A program made the position numbers and the translations under genes. From NCBI GenBank assembly GCA_950295325.1, contig OX485804.1:22382001-22446000 (forward strand): a DNA stretch of 64,000 nt, in the 5' to 3' direction. Below the pieces are notes generated by a model. That model saw only the letters and a list, made by a program, of their open reading frames with translations, had not been told where the DNA came from and did not search any database. This document shows positions 22,250 to 36,250 of the stretch, piece after piece. Origin of the DNA: Polytrichum commune (taxonomy: Eukaryota > Streptophyta > Polytrichopsida > Polytrichales > Polytrichaceae). The number at the start of each line of letters is the position of its first letter. The stretch's first letter is position 1.

Positions 22250-24760
22250 GTAATTTAAGTCCGTATCTTGGGGTTGGTTACTGTCATCTTCCTATAATAT
22301 TAATAATTTAGTACCTACTTATACATGCCATGCTTAGCATTAGTATGCCCTGGGTCATTGCCTAGCCCGAGTGAATGTAAAACCAAGTTGCTTTTAGGTG
22401 CTAGGGTGTACAGCTAGATGGCCTGACTGCACTTCCACTAATGAAATGAAATTGATTTTAAAGTCCGGGAAGTCAAATGGCCAATGAGAGCCAACCTTGC
22501 TACCTTCCCACTGATGTGGGACCACTACCTCCCAACCATGGCTGGGAGCCATTGATATCTATGACGCATAGGTTGTTCTCATGTGTAATAGTTTAGGCAT
22601 GGGTTATCATTAGGTTCTAGTCGTTAGGAGCGTAGTCATTCAAATTGTGCCCGCCATGACTATTGTTGGGGGTTCTAGCAAAGAATCAAGTTGGCCCATG
22701 CACGGTGTTCTAGGGTGTCAATAATTTATTCAACAGTACTTATCTCACGAGAAAAATAGTTTACCTTTGCAAGTCATGTTTCACACCTAATTTTCTAAAC
22801 TCTTAATTAATATGATTATTAACATTAGAAATACACATTGAAACCAATCTAACTATGACGCAATGTAGCATGAGGAAATCACAATATCGGCTCCATTCAC
22901 CGCCTACTCGCGTTTGTGTGTAATTAGAGTTACATGGCCTCATCAAAACATGACACATGTTGGCACTCCCACAATCCGGTGTCCTAACGGTTTCTTAATT
23001 GAAGTCTCAAGTATCATGTTGGGGAAATTAAGGGGTTGCTTCCCCAATTCGTTTGTCTTTCTCTCATGTCTCTTGCAAGTATTATAGTCAGGACTCTATA
23101 AATGTCACAGGTTGGGAGTAGCAAAAAAAATAACATATAAAGAATTATAACAAGTATAGAACCATAACAAGTAGCACTTATAGAATTCAAACCGATGATT
23201 AATAGTATTTATAGAAATAACACTTAAAATTTCCAAAAATAAAGAAAATATTGTTTTATAAAAAAAATTACAAATGATAATACATAATTCGACTAAAATA
23301 TTTAGACGAATATTCTATATAGTAGTAACTTGACTAACAATATGCTTGCAATTTTTTGAAAAAAAGAAGAAAAAAAAGACAAAAAAGAAGCTCCATACAG
23401 TACATGCGTCTGCATGATTGTTGACCCTAATTATTGCGCCTGAAAGATGCTATATCAAGTATTATAAGCACCAACTAGCAAACTAGCACCCAACAAGCAC
23501 TCCAACTCCCAAACTCTATGTTTGCCATCTCCTCTCCCAAATTGCTTGAAAGTGCACAAGGAGCAAGGATCTCTAAACAAGAGAGAATATTTGACTTGTA
23601 CGCAAAGAATATGGGGTAAATGTGATTACATGTTTGAAATGTATGCTCTCATATATTATTACCTAATTTTCTCAAAATCAACACTTCTAGAGGTGCAATT
23701 AACAAAGAAGGGAGTAGAGCATGTTATAACACTTAACACATAACACTCACTAGTCTTACCAATTGTGTTTTTGTAGGGGAGTAAATTTTTCTTAACATAT
23801 ATGAAATTATAACGCTTATAAGGGTAACACTTATAGAGTCATGATTGTATCATGTAAGTTCTCTTCCTTCTTTTCAAGGACAAAGTTGTATCTTGTGGTC
23901 AATAAATTAATACACCCTTAAAATGAAAATAAGGTTTTAAGCATCATGTTCTTTTATTATTGTACAATATGTACGGTGCATATATATGTCACGTGTCTTT
24001 CTTGCTTCATGTATCCAACTATATTGGGACGTTGATCCTTAAGCAAGCTTAATTATTGCAATACAAGTGGGTAAATGATGTACCATATTGCCCACATCGC
24101 ATGTGTCTAGAATCCCCCCACCCCCGTGCCCTCAATAGGGAGGTGGTTTAGGCAGCCTTGCCTCTAGGTCTCCCCCTCTTATTCTTATTCCTATTCGTAA
24201 ATTATTATCAGGTTCTCCTTGCTCTCATTGACCCATATGATATTGAATGTTTTCCACATGTATATTTGTTGGTTACAACACATTTATGGATGTGAATATG
24301 TTTTGAACTTCTAATACATCTTGTTTGATGCCGGCTTTGGGTCACATTCATTATATGTCCATGCAATCTTACCATTTTGCTTCAAGTGGGCTCCATCGCC
24401 ATATGTCAAAACGCTATTGGCAAAGTATTATGTTTTGCCCTCTTTCAACCTTAAAAACATTGAAGTCTTCTCCTCTAAGTGAATAAGTGGAGGGGGTGAA
24501 CTTAATAAAAGGGCTCAATAACCGAACCACCTACCTTTTTGAAATTGTTTAACATTGGCTCATCCAATGGTATTGAAAACAAGACTCTAAACGTCTTCTT
24601 GTAGTACTCTTTGCAACTCCAAAAAAATAGCGTGCCACTTTGGGTTGGCCAATCCTTGAAGGGATGACATGCAAATCTTTTACAATGCCCACAATGAACT
24701 ATTGGTGTTCATGTGATTGATTTGGTGTTGGTTGTTGGTTGTGTTTTTGCTTTAGGTAGA
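22250..24760. other. Intergenic, no recognised gene
   Basis: 22340-23110 is less AT-rich than its surroundings and may be part of an old element, but I see no terminal repeats or protein motif. 23120-24100 is AT-rich with short, uninformative open frames. Confidence 0.4.
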
Positions 24761-26812
24761 CCATGTCCCACATTAAGGATAAGAAACCTAGTGCATGCCC
24801 ATCCGGCCCCTCCAATTGGCTGCCTTTGCAAGACTTGCATGGCGTAAGGCCAAACCCGGTGTTTGGGGATGTGCCCAATGCTATGGGAGATCCGGGTAGC
24901 CCGACATTAGATTTGGGATCACAAGATTTTTTTGTTGAGCTGCAAGGTTCCATCCAACCTTTCCCATCCTCCCAAGAGTCAGACCGCTTTCCACTGTCCC
25001 AAGTGTCCCTTTCGCCTAGGTTTCTATTTCCTAGTTATCAAGGGGTAGATCATTGTCACAATGTTAGTGATAGTGGTGGTTGGGTGTATGCTACTCGGCC
25101 TCGGCAGTTACTTGTGCACCATTTCACAAAATGACAACGGAAGATGTTGTAACGTCCATTCAATACCAGGGGAGTTCACAAGCCACCAATCCACAATTGG
25201 GATTGGATCAGTTATCCATGCTTGGAGCATCTGGGAGGACATTGAGGGTGAGGTGGAGCGTAAGTTGCTCACTAGGATCCATGAGTACTTCACTTCACAT
25301 ATGGTTTCCTTTTTGTTATAGACAGTGGTAACACCCACAAGGCAATGTAGGCCTTGAAGTTCGTGGACACTTTCGGTGTGTTCACCGGTGCGACTAGAGC
25401 CAACATGTGCGCGTCCATGCATGTACCTTTTTACTATCTTTTATTTTTGTGGATGTGATATTCTCACCAAGTTTATTCAATATTTAGGCCTAATGTCCAA
25501 ACAACTTGTTGAACCTTTGCTATCACAAAAAGTATTTTATTAAGAAGGGATTGCATTACGTATATCGTGAGTGCAAGTGACATGTCATACCACACTTAAT
25601 GTGTTTTGTTTGACAAATGTAGGTTTTGTGCCACTTGGCTTTTATGTTTTTTACACTACCATCATGTTCAAGTAGTTAATTGAAATATCTACAAAATTGC
25701 AACCACATGAGTACAAATGTTGATTTCACACCCAAAAATTCAATATATTGCAAAAGCCCAATTAATTCTCATGGTTATTTTGAGAAATTGGTTGTTTTGA
25801 TTAGTCTACCTGTCACTCTGTGACTGCATGATTTGCAAAAATCACCATCCTTACCTTGCCACTTTACCACAACAAATACCTAGTTGAATTTTCCTATAAC
25901 TTCATACCAATATTATCATCTTTAGCAATCATGATATAAACACTAAATATGTTTAGTGTTATTATTTTGGGTTTTTCGGTGGGTTTAAATTTTTGGGTTG
26001 CATCTCATATACATGTTTTGTGTTTGTAGTCATTGTACACCAATGCGTAAGCCGATGGGCTTTATTGGGAGCATACAAATGGGATTGCTTTTGGCATCTA
26101 AGTACTCTCAGTGGCCAATTGGGTAACGTACATGATTGCCTTGCATGAGAGGTGCTTGGGTGAACAATTGGATTTCATGGCGTTCTTTAATTAGCCATGA
26201 TGCTAGGTGTCACTGGAACCGAGGATGGCGGGTAGCTTACATTATGTTTTAGCCAATATTTGCAAGGTCCCCAATTTGGAGGGTCATGTGTCTATTGGTA
26301 ATGTTTGCACTTCTTTTGCTCTAGGTATGCAACGTGTTATAGAGTTTTTGCACAATCGCAAATTTTATTTTGCATTTCACTAGCCAAGTTTGACGGGAAG
26401 GAATCCGAATATGAAACTATGGCTTGTGTGTCAAATACCGAGCCATTGGGTCAAATCCATTGGGAGGTCACATCTTCAGCCAACTTCAAGGTCTCGTGGA
26501 GATCTCTATATCCGGACTTTGCAATTTTGGTTATTCAAGTGCCACAACTTGGCAACTTCGTACTTGCTTGTCATACGGGGCGTAACAATTGCAATTGGGA
26601 ACAATTTTTGCCCATGGTACACAACCACAAAACCCTAGTATGCAAGTGTGACCATGGTCGTGGTCATTGCCGAAAGAGACACCCTTACATCTATTGGCCA
26701 TTGGTGGAGCATGTTGGAGAGTCTCACTAGGGTGCTACACATATCATTTCAATTTGTTATCTTGTTCTATTTGAAATTTGTTGTGTGGGCAAGGCTAACA
26801 ATTGCAAATGGA

Positions 26813-26828
26813 GGGGGGGGGGGGGGGG
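26813..26828. repeat. Homopolymer G16
   Basis: Uninterrupted run of 16 G. Confidence 0.95.
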
Positions 26829-27108
26829 TTTGTAGGATTTGAACCCATCTATACCAATAACATTGCATTTGCATCAATATATCCACCTTTTGCCAAATGC
26901 TATCATTACCATGTTAAAAGATTGGCCCATGGATCGGCTAAATGAGACCAAGGTAGTTCTACACATATATTGTTTGTTTGTTAAGATGCCCTCATTTTAA
27001 GTTGATATATGTTGTTCCGGTGGAGAGGGGGAGGGGGTGGTTGTTAGCCTTGTTGGGAATAAGGTGGGTTGACATTGCTGACATTCTAAGTTGCTATGAA
27101 TTATTCTT

Positions 27109-27121
27109 GGGGGGGGGGGGG
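27109..27121. repeat. Homopolymer G13
   Basis: Run of 13 G about 190 bp left of a C17 tract at 27299-27315, so the two could base-pair in one strand. Confidence 0.95.
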
Positions 27122-27298
27122 AGGGTCAGCTGGGTTGATTTTGACTTCCTTATTTGTGTTGTATAGTAGGTCATGCCATTGCTCATGGTTGACCTTGTTT
27201 ATTTTGTGAGGCATTCGAGCATCAAGATTGCGGGAAAGTTCATGAACCACCTTGAACACTTTGTCTAGGAGATGGACAAGTTGTGTCCAGTGCTTGTG

Positions 27299-27315
27299 CC
27301 CCCCCCCCCCCCCCC
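27299..27315. repeat. Homopolymer C17
   Basis: Run of 17 C, complementary to the G13 tract at 27109-27121. Confidence 0.95.
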
Positions 27316-29061
27316 AAGATTCAAACAATCGAAGTTTGTTTGCAAGTAGTTTTATTTTTACAGGTGCATGTATATGTGCTCCCTAACATATGTTCATTTT
27401 TTTTCTTCCATATAAGGAAATGATCAAAATCCTAATAATGTTTACTTTGCAGACACCGCCCTTGCGCATGCAAGTCATTCTCTTCACCAAGGATGGTGGT
27501 GGGCACCCATACAACAATTTATCCTATGGACATTTTGACGGTGTCATCATTGATAGGTTGCTAGGTCACTATGCACTTCTTCTTTAGGTACGTGTTGATG
27601 GATTGAATATGCAATCCAAATGTGCCAACAATACCTCATTGATATGGTTAATTAAATGAATGCAAACTCCAAACTATTCAAATGCAATATAGTGGGCTTA
27701 AGTACTTACCGGTTGTATCGGATGCACCCCACATTGAGGTATTGAACCACATTTATGGGATGTGGTCATCATAACTATAGCTCTCTAGCAGCTTGAGCAT
27801 AAATAATTAATTTTGAAGGTGCCTAAATTTATGGGAAATTAATTTTGTTGAGTGTCCAAAAAAAAGAAATAACATTCAAAGAGTGCCTAAACTCAAAATA
27901 ATGCAAGTGACATAGTCTCTCACAAAGACCACTCTGTATAACTCTCACACAACGCAAAACCCTGACATACAAGTGAAAGACAAACTTCAGGGTAAGGAAT
28001 GTTGGTTAATGGAAGTGTTTAGGTTAATCGTAGCCGCAATGGATGAAATTAGGAAAAAAATTCATAAATTATAGGAATGACTTGGATGAATGTTTAACTT
28101 AATTTAAATTACTTTTGGAACTTGCCCAATTTTAGAATATTATTTTATGGGTTGCCTAACTTACTTTCGCACTTTAATTAATTATAAGGCAGAAAGGTGC
28201 CCAAGCTGCTAGAGAGCTACGGTAGGCATTTCAATCAACTGCAGTAGATATATGCGCCCCCGTCAACGCCAATCGATGAAACCTCCAATTGCAAGCGGAT
28301 AGTATTTGAACTTGATTGGGTAAACTGCACCATGTTTAGATAAAGATAGGTTATTAGATGACCTAGAAAAATAGTTTCTTGCATTCTACGATATCATGTA
28401 TTGCCTTCGCTTCAAGGACTTATAAATTAGGGTCAAATCAATATGAGTTTACATCTTGAGGACAAAAAATAATAATCTATGACTTTCTCATTGGAGATTG
28501 TCTTATGTTTTACGTTTTGGTACTTACGTTTCCATGTGCTTAAGTTTTATCACAATATATTGATTGCTTCCAAGGAGTTTGGGTGGCACTCATAGTTTTG
28601 TTTTGATTGCTTCATGTCGTATATTCACATCCAATTGGCCCATGCATGTCCATGTCATTGAGGCTACCATAGTACATTTCCATAGGAAGGTTAAAAAATG
28701 AAGTGGTTGAATGAAAACATTGCAAAGCAAAGAATTTGCACACCGCCCAAGGTGCCATGAGAAGTGGGCTTGTAGTGGACATGAGGGAAGTAAGAAGTGC
28801 AACCCAACATGTGCTATGGAAATAACAAACACATGCCCATGGTTTAACCAAATTGTTCTTTTTGTGTATATAGGTTAACCGAATATGCATGCTCACTGTA
28901 TTCCTAATTGTTTTGTAGATCACAAAGTGGGACCGTATGAACCTCATAAAAGAGTTTCTTTTGCAGTTCATGCAATGGGGCATGGCCTATGAGGACATGC
29001 TTTCGGTGTGGCCCTAACCAAACAACTTAATTTTATTTAATACTATTTTTGGCATAAGTTA

Positions 29062-29074
29062 CCCCCCCCCCCCC
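29062..29074. repeat. Homopolymer C13
   Basis: Run of 13 C between two fossil exons. Confidence 0.95.
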
Positions 29075-29643
29075 TTTCCATGCATTTACTAACGTTATGA
29101 AGTGTGTCTTTTTTGTAGAAGTAGAATTCACGGAAACATGTCCACGAACTTGTCGGGTATATGCTCAATGCTATAAGAGGATACATCCCATGCACAATTT
29201 CTTTTATGGGTTTATTTAAGGTTGAGGCATCCATAGTTGACCATGTCCATTTCACCGCTCACTAGGGTCATGTAATGTCAATATGGATGGGATCTATATT
29301 TTTTAAGTGGACGGAGGCTCGTGATTGATTACCCTCGTAAGAGTTTTGACAACTGTCATAGGCAAGAATTAACATTTAGATGAGTGGTTATGGGTTAACC
29401 TATAGAATGACTGTTTGTTACCCTAAACTTCACCGCTTCAAAATTTGTAACAATTTCCATATTCATGAATTTCTAAAGAAAACTTGCATTCTCCTTTGAA
29501 TATGTTTCTCTTTGCAAGAAAAATAATACCCCACTATTGCTCCTCCTGAATAGATGCAAACCCTCTTATTTTATCGGTTGTAAATGCCTTAACCTCATAG
29601 CAACATCATTTTTTTGGGCTTGGATCTGAGAAGATGGGAGTAG

Positions 29644-30023
29644 CTACACTAAATATGATATTTAGTGTCATATGATATTTAAGGTCATTGTGGTAACTTT
29701 TTGGATGACACTTCTTATGAAAAAGCTTATAAATATTGTTATGGATGATGGATGAGTTCATCTATTGGCCAAAACCCTACCTTCTCTTGTCAGCAACTTG
29801 TGATGAAATAATGTCATGGAAGATTGAAATTTGGATGATAGATCACTTGGTAAGTGACAGTAATTGCAACACTATACATATATAATTCCCCCCAAACAAT
29901 TACCAAGGAATGACAAATAATGTTGGGTTAACATTTAGTGTTGGTGACAGTATATCACGGTTAACTATTAGTATTGAGCAAGACAATTAGAATTGGTGAC
30001 ACTAAATACATATTGATGTAGTG
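29644..30023. mobile_element. MITE family X, copy 1
   Basis: The left end CTACACTAAATATGATATTT faces a right end ...CACTAAATACATATTGATGTAGTG, giving imperfect terminal inverted repeats of about 25 bp. The interior matches 53260-53612 in order: GGTAACTTTTTGGATGACA, GGATGATGGATGAGTTCATC, ACTTGTGATGAAAT, GGAATGACAAATAATGTTG, and a TTAGTGTTGGTGACA block. No coding capacity. The termini are shared with family Y, so both families probably use the same transposase. Confidence 0.65.
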
Positions 30024-31354
30024 TTCTTCTTCTTCCTTCCTTCCTTTTTGTTTCTTATTTTGTTTCATTTATTTTCATTTTAGTGGTTACATAACATTAT
30101 TCAATTGCATGGTTGTGTTACATTCTATATTTGGGATTTAACATGGGCCTCCACTATCTTATCTTCATGGGAAGAAGCCTAGAAAATAGGATGAAACTAA
30201 TGTTGGTACAAATAATGTATAGTGCCAGTTTGAATAGTAAGAATATTATGAATAATGTTGGTATTCTCATTGATGTTACTTTTATTAATAATACTTATAA
30301 GGATATACAATATTGGGATGAACAATGTTTCCCACGAGTATTCTAGGGATGAACAATAATTCCTATGCATAGTGCCCGGAGTATAACTCCACCCAAACTT
30401 CCAAGTTCAACTTGAATGTATGAATAAGAAATGAATATGCCTAGTTTATACAAGGGGCCCATAAGATATAATTGACATATTCCAAGATCATGGAACCGAC
30501 CCACATGGCTGAATAATGTTATGTACTATGATGTATGAATGAGTTGAACTTGTGACATGCACAAACTTGCATTGGGTGGAAGCATCCAATTCCACCAGTG
30601 GCCCCAATTTTGACACAATATTTTCTCCAAAATGGGCAACTAAGTATTTCTTAGTGACCATTTGATTATATTAATCTAAAGATTGGAACAAAGACCACAA
30701 ACAAGGACTGGGAGCTTAATTCATTGATTGAAGGTAACAAAATTTAATTTCTTCTATTTTGGCAAGGGATGCTATTTGAGTAGGAGGGGTCAAATGAGGT
30801 TTGTGCTTTTGAGTGTTCCTACCATATAGTTCACATGATCTTAATGGCATTGTGCTCACAATAACATAATTACTAATCCAACTAAAATACTAGAGACTAT
30901 ATTTAGGATTAGATAAGGCACCATAGTGCTCAAAGTGTGTGCGATAGGCACTTCTACCTTAGTGTTATTACACGATGTGTCGTTGCTTGGCACAAGCATG
31001 CTATTTCAATCTCAATAACACAAAACGCTATGGAAACAATGGAGGTGACAAAGAGTATATACACACCTTAACTTCCTCTTTAATGCATGTTACCGTTTGG
31101 AGTTGCACATTGTTATGGATGCTTTTCATGACCCTATCGGTTGTTGCCGTTTGAAGGTTTTCACCACCCTCATTGGGCTCAGAAATTTCAAATCTTCGCA
31201 CAAATTTGGAAGCCCTCAATTTAGGAAGCTCCTCATGGGTTTCCCCATATCACGGCAAGAGAAATTTATTGTATACAAAAGTACCGTCAACTTGTTCATC
31301 CAACAAAAATAGTACGTGTCCGTGGAGTTTGTTTCTTATAGCTAACACAATATA

Positions 31355-33640
31355 ATAATAAACTTCAAGGATCCCACATTCACATTACATTACTTTGCCA
31401 TGGCCCACAAAACGTCATGGTCAAGGTGAGGGGCTGATCATACCGACTAGTTCAGACACCATCCATCGGCATCTCCGGCTGTAATAGTGTGAAAAGTGGT
31501 GGGCTAGCATCTACTTCTAAACAGAATCGCCAACAATTTCACGGCCGACACCGGATGGAAATTTTGAATCACTCTCGCTTATGCTTTTGACACTCGCTGA
31601 TTTTTATATATAATTTTGAAACTAAGTTTGTGCGCATATTATAATAACTTATTAGTTTGTGAGCATATTGTACCTGATTATAGAATTGAGGTTAGTACCT
31701 TCTTCTAGCTTGATAATCTTGTGTTAGTTTAATAAGGATTATTTGAGAGGAAATACCCATGTCAAATGTACGGAGGACGAGCTTTTTTTTTTTGGTTGAC
31801 ATGGAGAGATGATAGGTACGATTGTAATGCAACAATTCCCATTCTCCACTTATCATGTACGTTTGTGTTTGTGACCCACAACAATTCTAGATCTTTTGAC
31901 AATAATTTTGTGTGCACTTCTATTGCACTTGTGTGTACCTATCTTTTTTCTCATTCTTCTTCATCGAACAAGACAACAAGACTCAACCACTTCACCTTAA
32001 GAGAGTAAGTGTACACTTCCATTTGTTAGCATAGGTATCTACTTGGTGGAATGTTGCATCAAACTTGTAAGGACTTGTATATGACTTCTCATTACAATAA
32101 GTCGTTGTACTCTTTAGTTTTTCTAACTTGTGGCCATGGTGGTTCTCTTGACTGTTTGATTATTAACTTGTTGGATAATTCCTTCATCTTTTATCAGTCC
32201 CGACAGTCCCATGGGCTCTCTCTCTCTCTCTGAGAGAAACCTTCATGCAAGATTTCACGTCATGTCTTCATCAGGCCCTCCTACTCGGCATGGACATTTT
32301 TTAATGTTTTAAGAATAGATAGATGTAAGTCTCGTTTGATTTCGTTTTCATTTGAAGGAGAACAATGCTCTAAAAGTTTTTTTGAAGGTTATAGAAGGTC
32401 ACAAGACTTGCAAGAGGTGGAAAAAAAATTCATGCATGGGTGTTACTAATTGCAAAGATGAACCATTTTTAGTTATGTGGGCAACACCTTGAATTAAACA
32501 TGCTTCAAAGTTGGCACTCAAGCTCATTGTGAGACACAATCGTCATCTAATAGATGAACTTTGACCATCTCTAGGATAAGCATATAGACTTCGAATTTAG
32601 AAATTTAACTCTTATATATGTGTATTTTAAATATGTGTAATAGTCTCTATTATAATGAACATTAGTTTAACTTGAGAGCTTCAACTTTGTGATCATTGGA
32701 TCTTCTAAAAAAATCTAAAAACTAAAAGATTTATATTCCTAGATCTTCATGATGTTGGTTTCTACATACAATTGATTGATCATAAATAATGTTCATGAAA
32801 ATAAAAATAATTTCATGGGGCCAACACTTCCTAAAAATTAGAACCTATGTGCGGCCAAAGCAAGGTCTTTCTTATTGATGGTATCAAAAAATTAAAGCGA
32901 TTGCAAAATAAAATACAATCCTACCTCTTTAATATGACACGTTTGGAAAAATAAATTATTGAGGTGTCACAAATTCAATATTATGACAAATTGGACCTCT
33001 TTGTCATATTAAACACACAATAGATATTTGGCCACATACATAAATGAACATTCTTTCATATGACTTTACAAATATGTTGTATATTGAAATAACGTATCAT
33101 TTGGTGGTAGTTTTGCTCACTTTTGAGTTGGTTTGACAAAGGTATGACAATATGAATATTATGTAAGTTTTACTTATGAAATGTGGATAAAAGAAAATTT
33201 TCATGGAAAATGATGTTAAAACATGTGAACTTAGGGGAAACTATCAATTTCACAAGTGAATTTCAAAACTATAAAAAAAAAGCGCAATTTCATGACCTTA
33301 ACTATTTTGAATCGGATGTACATTTTCATATTCCTTGAATTCATTATAAATTTGCGGTTATCATCAATTTTTTGTAAAAAAATATTAATTCAATCTATTC
33401 TTATTATATATTAAACATAATTTGGACACTTGTTCAATATCATCACTTGCACCGCATTCTAAAATACATGAACTTTTTTTTAGATTGTTTTGTCAACATA
33501 ATATGCTTGGCTTTGTAGATTAATATTTTCAAAAAAAAAATTCAATCTTTTTTTTCACAACATTCAAAGTTAGTATATAGTTTTGAATCACTTTCAGTTA
33601 AACATGTGCAAGGATCAAGAGTTATCCACTTTACTAGTGC
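31355..33640. other. Intergenic, AT-rich, no recognised gene
   Basis: Short open frames only (for example 31766-32008 and 32051-32233), without motifs. A short CT run lies at 32213-32231. Confidence 0.4.
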
Positions 33641-33679
33641 TTACACCGATAAATAAATATATAGATAAATTGATGATTA

Positions 33680-34000
33680 TTGAGGTTGAAGGATGAAGTG
33701 ATTTAGAATCAACACTTCTTGATTCTTCACACCTGAAACTGAAAGAGTACAACTAATCTGAGACGCTCTAATCACAGCTTTGAGTTGACGATTCAAAGTA
33801 AGTTGTAACACCAATCCTGGATTATTGACACATGCATATCTCCTACACATGTAGCTATAAGTACTAGTGGTTGATCTAGAGATTGAAGATGCGAAGATTC
33901 TTGAGCTTGAAATTCAAAGTTTGAAGTGATAATTTCATACTCAACACTTCTTCACACTTGAAAAACCGAAAGAATAGTAACCAATCTGCGACGCTCGAGC
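33680..34000. repeat. Diverged direct duplication, offset about 228 bp
   Basis: The block 'GAAGTGAT...CAACACTTCTT...CTTCACAC...GAAA...CAATCTG-GACGCTC' ending near 33767 recurs, ending near 33996. Two diverged units of an old tandem repeat; no coding. Confidence 0.5.
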
Positions 34001-34944
34001 TAATATTTACAATGTTATGCACTCATCCATATAATAAATTATGAGTCAAAGTTAGTCACACTACTTCCAAAGATTTGACCGATGGATGTAAAGCTCTCCT
34101 GCACACACCTACTAACCCCGGGGGCAGCAACTCAAACGAATAATTACAGGGGGCTCCTCCAAAAATTTCACAAAGGCATAGATTATGTACACATAATTGT
34201 ACATATAATCTAGATTATGTTTCAAATAATCCACAACTTTCAAGTATTGAAGAGGGGTTGAAAAGTTTCAGAAGAGAAACAGGAGAGAAGCACACCGAAA
34301 GAAGTCGAGAAGAGAGTTAAGGTTAGGGCTTACAAGCCAAAAGAATCAATATTATCTTCAAATTTTTGTAGATTATATAAATCATAATTAGGTATGATGG
34401 AGATCATATTATGGACTAGCCCCCGTGTCCAAGAGAAAGTCCACATTAATTTCAAATTATTCATGCATTGCAATACATAGACATGTTCAAAACAAAACAA
34501 AACAAATATTGCACATTATGGACAATCTCAATGTGCAGTACATCATTCCATTCTAAGTTATGTAAAATAATTCTTTGGTATGAATGTACAAGGATAATAT
34601 GGATGGATTAATCTGTTACAAATTATTTGTATGAGTTATAAATTACTAACTCATTGGGTGACTAATCTTGAGGCTGAAACTGTGAGATCATGCTTGAGGT
34701 TGAAGAATTGATTCAGTTTGAGAGAGAGATATACACATTTCTTCCAACTCTGCTTGTGCTTCTAACACTGATTCATGCTCTTCACCTTACTTCTCATCAT
34801 CTTGTTCCTTTGCTAATTCAAGTTTATCACGTTTTTTCTTGCCATTTTCTACCATTTTGGGTGATCTATGAATTTCGCTCACTTTTCTCATTTGCATTAC
34901 AAACTAGAGAACTTCAATCACCACAGAGGGACTCTCTTTTGCAA
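34001..34944. other. Intergenic, no recognised gene
   Basis: A small imperfect inverted repeat around 34180-34215 (AGATTATGTACACATAATTG with its partner) and an open frame at 34690-34947 without motif. Confidence 0.35.
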
Positions 34945-35060
34945 TAAGGTAGATGGGTCTTTAATGGCTACTTTTCCAACTAGATCACTTCTTCTAGAAT
35001 GTCAAACACGCAATTAATACAACATGGTTAGCAAATCCATATCAAATATGTAGAAAAAAC
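34945..35060 (+). repeat. Dispersed repeat family A, copy 5 (5' block only)
   Basis: AGATGGGTCTTTAATGGCTA, then CTTTTCCAACTAGATCACTT, ACACGCAATTAATACAACAT and GGTTAGCAAATCCATATC match the 5' part of the copies at 1690 and 10790. Confidence 0.5.
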
Positions 35061-35994
35061 TTCCAAAAACATTGCCTCTTTGCCTTTATTAAGTTCTTGT
35101 GCTTGCTTGCATAGTCTTTGTTACTAATTCTATGTGACTTGTTTGTGCAATTGACACCTTTGCTGAAGAGAGGTCCCTCAATTGTTGAAGATGTTACCCA
35201 TAGATTAAGAGTAGACCTTGCTCTTTAGTGAAGCCAACATTTTAGCTTTTTAAACCTTTTCCTATGCTTCTTATGACTTTGTGCTTATGAACACACGTTC
35301 TTGCCTTGTTTTGTTGGCATTTACAAATTGTATGTCTTCTAGCCATTTGGGTTGGTACATTTACTATTTTGCTAAGTTTTATGCTTGTGATGGTAATCTT
35401 TTCACATGAATCAAAATGCAGTAAGATTTCCATCACTTTGCCTTGGAATGTCATTTATAATAAAAGCATTTCCCGTTGCTTTTGAGTGCATATCAATTTT
35501 GTGTATGTATGTTTTGTATTGTGGCTTTATGAAATTGCTTTGAGGCTGAACCACAGTGAATGAATTATTGGTTCGTCCTCTTGAGTTGGTTTTTGAAATG
35601 AGTCAAAGTTTGGCCTCGGTTGGACAACCGCCTGGAATTGGCCATGTGTGGAGGATATCCAGAGGGCATAGCACCTTCCGACCAACCACTTGTTGAATTA
35701 TAATACACATATGGTACATGAAAATGATTAAGCCCAACCTGCCAGAGTGATTGAAAGGTATTGAATTTTGGCCTATTGGAAATTTATATTCCTTTTTAAA
35801 AGATTGGAGATCACCATGAAATTGTTCAAGTGAAGAGCATTTGCAATTGCGCTATTGGATTGGTAACTTGAATTTATAATACTATTGGTGCATATGAAAT
35901 TCTTGAAACTACACTAAACAATCCCATTTGTGTGGGTGGAAAATTAGAGTGTATCGAATTTAATTTTTTTCCAAGGTGAAAATATTGTGGGACC
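35061..35994. other. Intergenic, no recognised gene
   Basis: AT-rich with one 70-codon minus-strand open frame (35242-35454) of no recognised family. Confidence 0.35.
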
Positions 35995-36250
35995 CCAAAT
36001 CTGTCCCTAAGAATTCATGAAGACTTCCAACCAATACTCTATATAATATAAAATACTCACCTTACATCAAAAGACTACACAAAAAACAAACTCACCATGT
36101 ATTGTTTATAAAAAAAACTATCGTGGCCCCACGATAATTTTATAGTATATTTGTAGTGTGGATTGAAAATTAGTGTGGCCCAAATCAATTCTCATCACGA
36201 GAACGAGTATGGGCTCTAGAAAATCTTTGTGGCCCATAATATTAGGACTA
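35995..36250 (+). repeat. Dispersed repeat family Z, copy 1
   Basis: Carries GAAGACTTCCAACCAATACT, GTGGCCCCACGATAATTTT, a GAAAATTAGTGTGGCCCA block and TCAATTCTCATCACGAGAAC in this order. The reverse complement of 60240-60475 carries diverged versions of the same blocks. No coding. Confidence 0.5.

Larger units (their letters stand above)
24763..31312 (+). pseudogene. Scattered fossil exons of an unrecognised multi-exon gene or element
   Basis: Several protein-like stretches on the plus strand are separated by AT-rich, G/C-tract-bearing spacers. 24763-25134 is open and Pro/Ser-rich. 25350-25422 reads LKFVDTFGVFTGATRANMCA before a possible donor. 26305-26730 is open for 141 codons and rich in Cys and His near its end. 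27450-27587 follows a TTTGCAG acceptor and ends before GTACGT. 28919-29018 follows TTTTGTAG and reads NLIKEFLLQFMQWGMAYEDM. 29140-29330 reads AIRGYIPCTISFMGLF and continues with one stop. 31097-31312 is open for 71 codons. I do not recognise the family. The pieces may belong to one large transposon gene or to several. Stops and tracts such as G16 at 26813 and C17 at 27299 argue against function. Confidence 0.35.

Noticed and set aside
22340-23110. Less AT-rich interval considered as an LTR or gene fragment
   Set aside because: No terminal repeats, no matching second copy in the window and no protein motif.
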